Assembly (NCBI GenBank): GCA_025963955.1
Contig: JAOPZU010000348.1
Coordinates: 1-13,819 of the forward strand
Direction: 5' to 3'
Length of the DNA: 13,819 nucleotides
Origin: Solirubrobacterales bacterium
Lineage (GTDB): Bacteria; Actinomycetota; Thermoleophilia; Solirubrobacterales; Solirubrobacteraceae
Below are positions 7,173 to 13,819 of this stretch, piece by piece; position 1 is the first letter of the stretch; every line of letters begins with the position of its first letter. A program made the translations under genes and the position numbers. A model generated the notes under the pieces. It was not told the DNA's origin, ran no database searches, and worked only from the letters and a program-made list of their open reading frames with translations.

Positions 7173-7178
7173 ACCGTA
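7173..7178 (-). promoter_or_regulatory. Leaderless-type -10 element (TACGGT) for the PEP mutase-like gene
   Basis: TACGGT is followed by exactly 6 nt and the ATG at 7166, which would place the transcription start at the A of the start codon. No GGAGG-like sequence is present between the protease stop and this ATG, so a ribosome-binding site is not an alternative explanation here. No -35 is evident. Confidence 0.45.
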
Positions 7179-7191
7179 CCGCGAGGCGGGA

Positions 7192-9801
7192 CTATCGCCG
7201 TATCACGAGCGACCGCGCTCGGGGGGCGCTCGTCAGGCCGTCCGCCTGCGCCACTGCCGTGATGCGGTAGGTCCCCCGGGAAAGCGGGTGGCCCGCGAGC
7301 CGTCCGGAGAAGACGACCGTCGCGGTGCCCGCCCCGACGAGGGTGCGGAACGTCCCCAGCTTCACCGTGCGCAGGCATCGCGCTCTGCGGCGGTTGGCAG
7401 CGTTCACCGCGACGCATCGATCACGCACCCTCCGGCTTGCGACGGCCTTCGTGACGGTGAAGATCACGGTGGCCGGGCGATCCACGGTGACCCTGAAGGT
7501 CGCGGGGCGGCCCGACCGCGCGGCCGCCGGGCCGGTGAAGGCGGACACGATCGGGGCCATGACCGCCGTCGTCTGGACGTCGACCGGCGGCGGGACCACG
7601 AGCGGCACCGCGGGGACCTTGACCGCGTAGACGAGGGTGCTGGCCGAGGTGAGGCCCACCCCGTCCGTCGCCGTGGCGGTCAGGGTGTGGGTGCCGGGGC
7701 CCGTGTCGTATCCGGCGACGGTGCAGGAGGCGAGGCCGGAGGTGGCGTCGGAGGACGTGCACCCGACCGCGGCGGACGGCGGCAGGTCGCCCGCCGCGTA
7801 CTCGCGGGCAGCGATCCCCGTGAAGGCCGGTGGAGTGGGCGGGGTCGTGTCCCGCTTGACCGTGACGCTCGCGGTGGCGACGCCGCCACCGCTCTGCGCC
7901 GCGCAGGTGACCGTGGCGCCGGCGGTGTCGCTGCTCACCGTCGTGGCCGCGCACCCGGGGGGTTCGTAGACCGCGGATTGTGCGTCGGCCACCGTCCAGC
8001 TGACCGCGACGTCGCTCGTGTAGAAGCCGGCGGCCTGCTTGATGCCCGTGATCGCGGGCGTCACGGTCGGCGGCGTGACGTCGAGCGCCTGCTGCACCGT
8101 CGTGTCCGCGAAGACGAAGACGAAGCCGGCGCCGCAGTCCGGATCGGGAGAGAGGGGCGAGAGCATGCAGTCGCGGTTCCGGGCCGGGTCGCTCATGAGC
8201 GCCTCGACGGCGTCCGGTGACAGGGCCGGATCGGCCGAGAGCGCCAGCGCGGCGACGCCCGCAGCGCTGGGGGCGGCGGCGCTCGTGCCGTAGAAGGTCG
8301 CGAGCGGCGAAGGGACACCGGTCGCGACGCCATCGGCCGCGGCGAGTTGCGGTTTGAGCAGCACCCGCGGCGCCGTCAGCAGCGCCCCGTCCGTCCCGCG
8401 CAGGCGCGTCTTCGGCCCGCGCGAGCTGAAGCTCTCCGGCGTGTCGTGCCCGATGGCAGAGGCATCCACGGCGGCGACGGCGATCGCCCCACGGGCGGAC
8501 GCGGCGTCCGGGTTGATCGTGTCCGAGTCGGTCGGATACTCGGCGACGGCGAAGGCGCCGCCGCTGCCCCGTCGCACGATGTACTTCATGAACGGCGTCC
8601 CGGTGCCGGCCGTCCGCTTGATGCGGATCCCGACGGTCACGGTGGCACCCGTGGAGTTGGTCCAGGTCGCCGCCTCGGCCGGGTTGCCGTTCGTCACGAG
8701 GTTGTTCGTGGTCCCGCCGCTGACGCCGGTCAGGGGCGTCCCCGTCGCCGCGTTGACGAGCTGGACGTCGAGGTTCGTCGCCGCGGCGCCCCAGGGTTCG
8801 TTCCACTGCAGCGCGAACTGGATGAACGTGCCGTTCGGCACGCTCGTCACGGTCTGCGTGGTGTCGCCGTCCGCGCCGTTGAAGCTCTCGAAGCCGCCGC
8901 TGTCGGCGTACGTGCCCTCCCAGCTCTGTCGCGCGCGGTTGCCGGCGGAGGCGAAGTACGTGACGCCGGCGGCCTTGGCCGCGTCGACCGCCTGGGCGAT
9001 CTGGCCGTCCTGGAAGAACGGCTCGCTCAGGTAGTAGATGTCGTCGGCGATGACCTTGACGCCGGCGCCCACCAGGGCGCTGATGGCGTTCGCCTTGCCG
9101 ACCGCGCCGGTCGCCGTGCCCGAGGCGAAGACGAGCTGGTCGATGTTCGGCGTGGAGTCGTAGAGGATCTCGGCCATCGCTCGGCCCTCGTCGATCACGC
9201 CGGGGCCGGTGTCATCGGTCAGGACGGTGACCCGCGGATTCGGCGGCAGGTCGCCGTTGGCCTGCGAGGTGGCGATGCCGCCGTCGACCTGGTTCATCGA
9301 GTCCGAGATGATCCCGACCTTCACGCCGGCGCCCCCACCTGCGCCCGGCAACGCCCGCGCCGCCGGTCCCCGGTGTGCCGTGTCGCCCTGGCCGCCGTGG
9401 ACGGTGTCCGTCCCGAAGGCCACCACCGGCGCCACCGTCCGCACGACGCCCAGCGCCGCCAGGTCCTCCAGCGCGTCGACCGGGACGCGGCCCTCGGCGA
9501 TCGCCGTCGGCCGGGCGCCCGTCTCCCGCACCTCCATGCCCGCCGCCTGCAGCTGCGCGATCGCGGCGTCCGGTGGCCCCGCGAGGGTCACGTCGACCGA
9601 CACCCGCTGCCCCGGCGTCACCTCGAGCTGCCCGGCCCGGGCGCGCGCGGCGACGTCCCCGCCCACCGCGCTCGTGGTGCGGAGCCCACGCAGCGCCGAG
9701 TCGAGCTTCTGCACGGGATCGGTCGCCGCCCCGGACGGGGCGGCCACGGCGAGCAGGACCGCCCAGGCCGACAGGCCTGCGGACATGAAGCGCGTGCGCA
9801 C
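7192..9801 (-). CDS. Large secreted subtilase with sedolisin-like Glu in place of His, plus C-terminal beta-sandwich domains
   Basis: 869 aa. Signal peptide: MRTRFMSAG n-region, hydrophobic AWAVLLAVAAPSGA, cleavage near residue 26. Residues 40-130 look like an inhibitory prodomain ending VRTVAPVV. Catalytic core about 155-545: Asp167 in GIISDS, EGRAMAEILYD (205-215) where subtilisins have HGT, DDIYYLSEPFFQDG (253-266), oxyanion-type Asn288 in SAGN, a beta-rich insertion 300-410, and Ser507 in GTSAAAP. This is the pattern I recall for S53-like members of the S8/S53 clan. Residues 575-725 are two Ig/HYR-like modules opening with DVTPP and DTTPP; 745-869 is a beta domain with a Cys pair (RDRCVAVNAANRRRARC) common in Thermoleophilia. 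The GTG at 9801 (AGGG 7 nt upstream) is preferred; ATG at 9786 is possible. Confidence 0.88.
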   Translation of the reverse strand: MRTRFMSAGLSAWAVLLAVAAPSGAATDPVQKLDSALRGLRTTSAVGGDVAARARAGQLEVTPGQRVSVDVTLAGPPDAAIAQLQAAGMEVRETGARPTAIAEGRVPVDALEDLAALGVVRTVAPVVAFGTDTVHGGQGDTAHRGPAARALPGAGGGAGVKVGIISDSMNQVDGGIATSQANGDLPPNPRVTVLTDDTGPGVIDEGRAMAEILYDSTPNIDQLVFASGTATGAVGKANAISALVGAGVKVIADDIYYLSEPFFQDGQIAQAVDAAKAAGVTYFASAGNRARQSWEGTYADSGGFESFNGADGDTTQTVTSVPNGTFIQFALQWNEPWGAAATNLDVQLVNAATGTPLTGVSGGTTNNLVTNGNPAEAATWTNSTGATVTVGIRIKRTAGTGTPFMKYIVRRGSGGAFAVAEYPTDSDTINPDAASARGAIAVAAVDASAIGHDTPESFSSRGPKTRLRGTDGALLTAPRVLLKPQLAAADGVATGVPSPLATFYGTSAAAPSAAGVAALALSADPALSPDAVEALMSDPARNRDCMLSPLSPDPDCGAGFVFVFADTTVQQALDVTPPTVTPAITGIKQAAGFYTSDVAVSWTVADAQSAVYEPPGCAATTVSSDTAGATVTCAAQSGGGVATASVTVKRDTTPPTPPAFTGIAAREYAAGDLPPSAAVGCTSSDATSGLASCTVAGYDTGPGTHTLTATATDGVGLTSASTLVYAVKVPAVPLVVPPPVDVQTTAVMAPIVSAFTGPAAARSGRPATFRVTVDRPATVIFTVTKAVASRRVRDRCVAVNAANRRRARCLRTVKLGTFRTLVGAGTATVVFSGRLAGHPLSRGTYRITAVAQADGLTSAPRARSLVIRR

Positions 9802-9807
9802 TCCTGC

Positions 9808-9836
9808 ACCCTGGCGGACCGGCTGCCCCGCCGCAA
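9808..9836 (-). promoter_or_regulatory. Weak promoter candidate upstream of the protease gene
   Basis: The 61-bp gap between the lipoprotein stop (9863) and the protease start (9801) contains, on the minus strand, TTGCGG (9831-9836), 17 bp, then CAGGGT (9808-9813) 6 nt before the GTG. CAGGGT differs by one base from the TAGGGT seen before two other genes at the same distance. The same AGGG could instead be the ribosome-binding site. Confidence 0.25.
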
Positions 9837-9862
9837 CGAGCGTGGACCGATGTCGTGCCGGG

Positions 9863-12193
9863 TCAGCGGTTCCCTACGACGACCTGCATCCGCATCCCGG
9901 GCGCGTGCAGGGAGCACACGAGCTCGTAGGTGCCGGGCGCCCGGAAGCGGTGACGGAAGGAGCCGTCCTGGCGGACCTTGGAGGCGAACGCCGCGGAGGC
10001 CGGACCGTCGCGGAGCTGCACCGAGTGGGACTGGCGCGAACGCCAGCGCCACGTGATCAGCGTCCCCGCCTTCACGTGCAGCGTCGGCCGCTGGATGCCG
10101 TCCACGAACGCGTTGTCGGTGACCGCGACGGTGTCCGGGCCGTCGGCCACCGCCGGGCGCGCGGAGACCTCGACCGGGTCCGGGACGGGCGCGGGGGCCG
10201 GTGCCGCCGGCGGCACCGTGCGTCCGGCGTAGGCGACCTCTGGATGGCTGACCCGCCGGGTGCGGTGCCGCGCCAGGTCCCGCACGTAGATCGCGCGCGT
10301 GCCGTCGCCGGTCCCCGCGCCCAGGTCGGTCGCCGTCGAGGCGAACGCCACCCGCCGCCCGTCGGCGGAGATGGACGGGTCGCCGGAGAACCCGTCGGAC
10401 GGCCGGCCCCCCGGACCGCGGCTGAGGACGGACGCCGTCCCAGTCGCCGCGCTCCAGGCCATCACGCGCGCCGTGGACCCGGTCACGGCGGTGAAGGCCA
10501 CGACGCGGGCGCTCCGGGCCAGGACCGGGTCCAGCGGGCGGGCGCCCCCGGTCCGGATGCGGCGGGTGCGGCCGCGCTCGAGGTCCCGGAGGAAGAGCCC
10601 GACCTGCCCCGCGCCGACGCCGAGGTCCGGCGCCGTCGAGGTGAAGGCGACGTACCGGCCGTCCGGGGAGATGGCCGCGTCGGCGGAGAAGCCGTCGGCG
10701 AGCCGTCCGCGCCGTCCGTCCGCCCGGCTCGCGATGAGCACGCGCCCTGTGCGCAGGTCCCGCACGCGCACGGACGAGCGCGCGTCTGAGGGATCGGTCA
10801 CCGTCCCCTGCGCGAGCGTGTAGGCCACCCGCGCCCCGTCGGCGGTAAGCGTCGCCTCGAACGGGTCCGCGTACCGCGCCCCGCCCGCACGGGCCCCGGC
10901 GACGACGGTGCTCTCCCGGCCCGTCCGCACGTCCCGCGCCCGCACGACCGTCCGCCCGTCGCGGACGGCCTGGTAGATCATGCGCCGCCCCTCCGCCGCC
11001 ACGTCCGGGTTGTAGGAGGACTGCGAGTCCGGCGACGTGCGGTCCGGCCGGCCGACGGAGATCGTGCGCCCCGTCCGCACGTCCCCCAGGAGCGTGCCGA
11101 TGCGCCCGTAGCGCTTGGCGAAGTTCTGGTTGCCGGCGGAGGACTCGTACGTGACGCGCCGCCCGTCGCCCGAGATCGCCGGGTTGTAGGTGGAGGTCGG
11201 GTTCGGCCCGGCCGTTCCCCGCCCCGGGATCGCGCTGACCAGCCGGGTGCGCCCCGTCCGCAGGTCCGTCCGCAGCACGGCGATCTCGCCGAGCTGCACG
11301 GCCAACGGCAGCTTCTGACGGTAGGCCTCGTAGGCGACGAAGCGGCCGTCGCCCGAGATCGCCGGGTTGGACGCGTAGTCCGCCGGCTTCTCGACGAGGC
11401 TGCCGCGGTGCGTCGGCGGCGGGCCGTTGTAGCGCGCCTGGTCCAGCCAGCGGGGCAGCTGCGTGAGCTGCCGCCGCAGCAGCAGCGCGCCCTGCTCGCG
11501 GCTGATGTCGCCACCGTCGACACCCGCCCGGACGCGCTCGTCCAGGACCGCGATCGCCTCGCCCTCGACGCGGCTGGGCGACCGGCCCTGCAGGCGGCCG
11601 ATCGCCAGCGGGCTCAGCTCGTGCCGGCGCAGCGCGCGGAAGCTCACGTCCGTGACGCCAAAGATGTCGGGGGCCGCGCTCGGGATCGCGAACTGGTGCA
11701 GCGAGTGGAAGAACAGGTGCTGGGCGAGATGGCCCTGGGTGATGCTCAGCACCGCGCGCCGCGTCATCTCCCGCGTCCCCGCAGGGCCCAGTGCCCCGGC
11801 CCGCGGCGCCACGAGCACCGCGGCGAGCCTCGCCGGGTCCGGGTACCCGTGCTGCGCCGCCAGTCCGGCGAGCGTGCGGTGGTCGTCGCGCAGCTGCGCC
11901 CACAGCTCCGGCCGCGTGATGCCGAGCACCCGGTAGAGCCGCGCCTCGTCGTAGGGCAGCCAGTGGTTGTAGACCCAGGGCTCCGGCGGCAGCCAGTGAG
12001 CCGGAGCGGTCGCCGGGGCCGCGGAATCCGGGGACTTCTTGGCGACCCGCCCGGAGGAGGCGGCGGTTCCGGCGGACGGTGTGGCGTCCGCCACGTCCGT
12101 CGTCCGGCGTGCGCGCTCGTCCCCGCACCCGCCGCCCGCGACGGCGGACGCCGCCAGCAGTCCGGCGGTCAACGCTCGTCCCCTGGTGCGCAT
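9863..12193 (-). CDS. Lipoprotein with unknown N-terminal domain, seven PD40/TolB-like propeller repeats and a C-terminal cupredoxin
   Basis: 776 aa, exported. The N-terminus has RTRGR then a hydrophobic stretch ending AGGGC (Cys23), a weak lipobox, then a low-complexity Ala/Ser/Thr linker to about 65. Residues 66-260 are a helical region I do not recognise, with HWLPPEPW, NHWLPYDEARLYRVLG, and a histidine row His155, 159, 163, 166. Seven repeats of the form (N/D)PxISxDGRxVAYxS start near 276, 337, 395, 446, 504, 555 and 605, the count for a seven-bladed propeller. A Pro/Ala linker (660-675) leads to a cupredoxin (685-776) with complete type 1 copper ligands His723, Cys760, His763 and Met767. 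ATG at 12193 follows TAGGGT by 7 nt; a GTG at 12199 with GGAGG 7 nt upstream is an equal alternative (778 aa). Role unknown; copper or electron carriage at the outer face is inferred. Confidence 0.8.
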   Translation of the reverse strand: MRTRGRALTAGLLAASAVAGGGCGDERARRTTDVADATPSAGTAASSGRVAKKSPDSAAPATAPAHWLPPEPWVYNHWLPYDEARLYRVLGITRPELWAQLRDDHRTLAGLAAQHGYPDPARLAAVLVAPRAGALGPAGTREMTRRAVLSITQGHLAQHLFFHSLHQFAIPSAAPDIFGVTDVSFRALRRHELSPLAIGRLQGRSPSRVEGEAIAVLDERVRAGVDGGDISREQGALLLRRQLTQLPRWLDQARYNGPPPTHRGSLVEKPADYASNPAISGDGRFVAYEAYRQKLPLAVQLGEIAVLRTDLRTGRTRLVSAIPGRGTAGPNPTSTYNPAISGDGRRVTYESSAGNQNFAKRYGRIGTLLGDVRTGRTISVGRPDRTSPDSQSSYNPDVAAEGRRMIYQAVRDGRTVVRARDVRTGRESTVVAGARAGGARYADPFEATLTADGARVAYTLAQGTVTDPSDARSSVRVRDLRTGRVLIASRADGRRGRLADGFSADAAISPDGRYVAFTSTAPDLGVGAGQVGLFLRDLERGRTRRIRTGGARPLDPVLARSARVVAFTAVTGSTARVMAWSAATGTASVLSRGPGGRPSDGFSGDPSISADGRRVAFASTATDLGAGTGDGTRAIYVRDLARHRTRRVSHPEVAYAGRTVPPAAPAPAPVPDPVEVSARPAVADGPDTVAVTDNAFVDGIQRPTLHVKAGTLITWRWRSRQSHSVQLRDGPASAAFASKVRQDGSFRHRFRAPGTYELVCSLHAPGMRMQVVVGNR

Positions 12194-12200
12194 CGGCACG

Positions 12201-12206
12201 ACCCTA
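12201..12206 (-). promoter_or_regulatory. Leaderless-type -10 element (TAGGGT) for the lipoprotein gene
   Basis: Minus-strand TAGGGT lies 7 nt before the ATG at 12193. It is the left half of a perfect 8-bp inverted repeat, CGACCCTA (12199-12206) with TAGGGTCG (12239-12246), whose right half precedes the divergent map gene. GGAGG immediately upstream on the same strand could alternatively serve a GTG at 12199. Confidence 0.42.
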
Positions 12207-12238
12207 CCTCCCGCGCCGGTCTGCGCCCAGACGCTCGC

Positions 12239-12244
12239 TAGGGT
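12239..12244 (+). promoter_or_regulatory. Leaderless-type -10 element (TAGGGT) for map
   Basis: TAGGGT is followed by 6 nt (CGATCC) and the ATG at 12251, the exact spacing for transcription starting at the start codon. AGGG could instead be a ribosome-binding site with 7-nt spacing. Only about 50 bp separate the two divergent start codons, so any regulator bound here would affect both genes. Confidence 0.45.
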
Positions 12245-12250
12245 CGATCC

Positions 12251-12997
12251 ATGTCGATCGACACGCCTGAGGAGCTGGCGGCGATGCGCCGGGTCGGCGC
12301 GCTCGTCGCCCACACGCTGCGGGTCCTGCGCGCCGCCGTGCGGCCCGGCATCACCACGGGCGCCCTCGACGAGCTGGCCCAGAAGGAGTTCGCGCGGGCG
12401 GGCGCGAGTTCAGGCCCCGCCGACCTGGTGGGCTTCCCGGGCTGCATCTGCATCTCCGTCAACGAGGAGGTCGTGCACGGCGTCCCGGGCGCCCGCGTCC
12501 TGCGCGAGGGGGACCTCGTCTCGCTCGACGTGACGCCGCTGCTCGACGGCTTCTGCGCCGACGCGGCCATCACCGTGCACGTCGGCCGCCCGCGCGCCGA
12601 GGCCGTCCGGCTGCTGGGAGTGGCGGACGAGTGCCTGCGCGCCGCCGTGCGCGCCGCGGTCCCCGGTGCCGCGCTGAACACCATCGGCGGTGCCACCGAG
12701 CGCGTCGCCGACCGCGCCGGCGTCAGCGTCTACGAGGAGCTCACCGGCCACGGCGTCGGCCGCTCGATGCACGAGGAGCCCACCGTTCCGAACGTCTTCG
12801 TCCCCCGGCTGCGCCGGAAGCTGCAGGACGGGCTCGTCCTGGCCATCGAGCCGATGATCGGCCTCGGCTCGGACGAGCTCGAGCTGCGCGACGACGGCTG
12901 GACGATCGCCACCGCCGACGGGTCGCTGTCGGCCCACGTCGAGCACACGGTCGTCGTGCGGCGTGGCGGCGGGCAGATCCTGACGTCCGCCGCCTGA
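12251..12997 (+). CDS. map: Type I methionine aminopeptidase
   Basis: Cytosolic dinuclear-metal peptidase that removes N-terminal methionine from nascent proteins; 248 aa, the usual bacterial type I length, with no N-terminal zinc-finger extension. All five metal ligands are present: Asp93 (SLDVTP), Asp104 (GFCADAA), His167 (GHGVGRSMHE), Glu200 (AIEPM) and Glu231 (HVEHTV). The conserved substrate-site His76 (VVHGVP) and His174 are also kept. The ATG at 12251 is supported by direct start of homology (IDTPEELAAMRRVG). The gene is divergent from the lipoprotein gene and 57 bp before ctaA, not in the usual secY-adk-map ribosomal context, so it may be a second paralogue. No sign of damage. Confidence 0.95.
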   Translation: MSIDTPEELAAMRRVGALVAHTLRVLRAAVRPGITTGALDELAQKEFARAGASSGPADLVGFPGCICISVNEEVVHGVPGARVLREGDLVSLDVTPLLDGFCADAAITVHVGRPRAEAVRLLGVADECLRAAVRAAVPGAALNTIGGATERVADRAGVSVYEELTGHGVGRSMHEEPTVPNVFVPRLRRKLQDGLVLAIEPMIGLGSDELELRDDGWTIATADGSLSAHVEHTVVVRRGGGQILTSAA

Positions 12998-13004
12998 CCC
13001 GCGG

Positions 13005-13012
13005 CCACGTGG
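13005..13012. repeat. 8-bp palindrome CCACGTGG between map and ctaA
   Basis: A perfect CCACGTGG palindrome 8 bp after the map stop and 42 bp before the ctaA start. It could be an operator half or chance; no second copy was noticed nearby. Confidence 0.25.
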
Positions 13013-13019
13013 GCACGCA

Positions 13020-13035
13020 GCGCCACTCGTGGTGC
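13020..13035 (+). terminator. Weak hairpin after map
   Basis: GCGCCAC (13020-13026) can pair with GTGGTGC (13029-13035), including one G-U pair, and a short pyrimidine run (CCTTTCC, 13041-13047) follows. The loop is tight and the T-tract poor, so this may attenuate rather than end the map transcript before ctaA. Confidence 0.22.
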
Positions 13036-13054
13036 GGCATCCTTTCCAGGACGC

Positions 13055-13819
13055 ATGCTCGCCCGGTACCCCATCACCCCCGAGCGCTACGCGCTCATCA
13101 CCCGGATCGCGCTGGCGCTGCTCGTCCTGATCGTCTTCACCGGCGCCGCCGTCCGCCTCACCGGCTCCGGCCTCGGCTGCCCGACCTGGCCCAACTGCAC
13201 CGAGACGTCGGTCCACCCGTCGCTCAACACGCACGGCCTGATCGAGTTCGGCAACCGCGTGCTGACCTTCCTCGTCTCCGCGGGCGTGGTCCTCGCGGCG
13301 CTCGGTGCCTACCTCGTCACGCCCGAGCGGAGGGACCTGCGCTACCTCGCGCTGTCGCTGCCGTTCGGCGTCCTGCTGCAGGCGATCATCGGCGGGCTCT
13401 CGGTCCTCTTCAAGCTCGCCCCAGGCTGGGTGATGCTCCACTACCTCGTCTCGATGGTGCTGCTCGTGTGGGCCTTCGACCTGTGGTGGCGCAGCGAGCG
13501 CGCCGCGGAGGAGGTCCACGAGCAGCGCGCCGACCGGACCCTGGTGCTGCTCGCCCGCGGCCTGATGATCCTCGGTGCGATCGCGATCGCCCTCGGGACC
13601 GTGTCCACCGCCGCGGGGCCTCACGCCGGCGCCTCGGGGACGGGGGAGTTCGTCGGCCGCTTCGACTTCTGGGGCGCCGAGACGCTGCGCCGCGTGATCC
13701 ACGTCCACGGCTACGTCGTCACGGTGCTCGGTCTGGGGACCGTCTACGCCTGGTGGCGCTCCCGCCGGACCGGGAACGACGAGCTGACGCGCACGCTGCT
13801 GCTCACGATCGCGCTGCTC
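13055..13819 (+). CDS. ctaA: Heme A synthase, COX15/CtaA family (3' end outside window)
   Basis: Integral membrane enzyme converting heme O to heme A for cytochrome aa3 oxidase. 255 codons are present and the frame runs open off the window end, so the C-terminal part is missing. Six membrane segments are visible, near residues 14-34, 65-88, 97-118, 124-144, 163-184 and 214-233. Signatures: AAVRLTGSGLGCPTWPNC with the extracytoplasmic Cys pair 42/48, HGLIEFGNR with Glu64, WVMLHYLVS with His129, and RVIHVHGY with His216/218. In B. subtilis CtaA a heme-ligand His sits three residues after the Glu; here that residue is Asn67, and the nearest His is His60. The ATG at 13055 is the only start before the first helix; the ribosome-binding site is poor. 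Confidence 0.92.
   Translation, partial: MLARYPITPERYALITRIALALLVLIVFTGAAVRLTGSGLGCPTWPNCTETSVHPSLNTHGLIEFGNRVLTFLVSAGVVLAALGAYLVTPERRDLRYLALSLPFGVLLQAIIGGLSVLFKLAPGWVMLHYLVSMVLLVWAFDLWWRSERAAEEVHEQRADRTLVLLARGLMILGAIAIALGTVSTAAGPHAGASGTGEFVGRFDFWGAETLRRVIHVHGYVVTVLGLGTVYAWWRSRRTGNDELTRTLLLTIALL

Noticed and set aside
5100..7262. A 720-residue plus-strand frame opposite the SGNH and PEP mutase-like genes
   Set aside because: Low-complexity Arg/Asp/Gly/Ala composition and no motifs; it is the complement of two genes with clear catalytic motifs.
8347..10056. Long plus-strand frames opposite the protease gene
   Set aside because: Composition is that of reverse-complement shadow and no ribosome-binding site or domain is seen.
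9618..12128. A very long open frame on the minus strand overlapping the lipoprotein gene in another frame
   Set aside because: Its translation is Arg/Ala/Gly/Pro-rich with no domain signature, while the overlapping frame has a lipobox, propeller repeats and a cupredoxin. High GC removes stop codons and makes such shadows common.
9863..12193. Nitrous oxide reductase as the identity of the propeller-cupredoxin protein
   Set aside because: The cupredoxin has single-copper H-C-H-M ligands rather than the two-Cys CuA site, and the propeller lacks the histidines of the CuZ centre.
1..13819. tRNA or rRNA genes, CRISPR arrays, insertion sequences, integrases, toxin-antitoxin or defence genes
   Set aside because: None seen on either strand: genes are packed end to end with recognisable metabolic or envelope functions, and no direct-repeat array, transposase motif or terminal inverted repeat pair was noticed.

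Overview
The window is GC-rich DNA (roughly 70% or more G+C by eye) with GTG and TTG starts, 4-bp stop/start overlaps and almost no intergenic space. The gene content points to a Gram-positive-type actinobacterium. The best guess is class Thermoleophilia (Solirubrobacterales: Conexibacter, Patulibacter, Solirubrobacter and relatives). The guess rests on the C-terminal domain of the large secreted protease, which has the paired-cysteine, glycine-rich ending common in secreted proteins of that group, and on the actinobacterial style of the heme A synthase. This placement is from memory, not from a search.

Layout. Two plus-strand genes (49-2389) encode a Gfo/Idh/MocA NAD(P)-sugar oxidoreductase and a UDP-sugar 6-dehydrogenase. 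They converge on a run of seven minus-strand genes covering 12193 down to 2419. In transcription order these are: (1) a lipoprotein combining an undescribed N-terminal domain, a seven-repeat beta-propeller and a C-terminal cupredoxin; (2) a large secreted subtilase/sedolisin-like protease; (3) an isocitrate lyase/PEP mutase superfamily enzyme; (4) a secreted SGNH hydrolase; (5) a secreted NodB-type polysaccharide deacetylase; (6) a class IV PLP aminotransferase; (7) a non-hydrolysing UDP-sugar 2-epimerase. The last four are tightly packed (TTGA overlap, 10-bp gap, GTGA overlap) and look like one operon. Divergent from the lipoprotein gene are a type I methionine aminopeptidase and a heme A synthase (CtaA), the latter cut off by the window end.

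How the genes fit together. The Gfo/Idh enzyme, the 6-dehydrogenase and the WbpI-like epimerase are three of the five activities that make UDP-2,3-diacetamido-2,3-dideoxy-D-mannuronate (Wbp/Wlb pathway). They flank a secreted deacetylase and a secreted SGNH hydrolase, so the left half reads as a cell-surface polysaccharide synthesis and modification locus. The 3-aminotransferase and N-acetyltransferase of that pathway are not visible here. The right half encodes envelope proteins (copper-type lipoprotein, protease) and respiration/maturation genes (CtaA, Map).

Two signals run across the annotation. First, five start codons are preceded at 6-7 nt by TA(A/C/G)GGT, the arrangement expected for leaderless actinobacterial promoters; two of these sit as a mirror image between the lipoprotein and map genes. 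Second, several enzymes carry non-canonical active-site positions: Glu for His in the protease, no GxND in the SGNH hydrolase, and Asn for a heme-ligand His in CtaA. No RNA genes, CRISPR arrays, insertion sequences or integrases were found.
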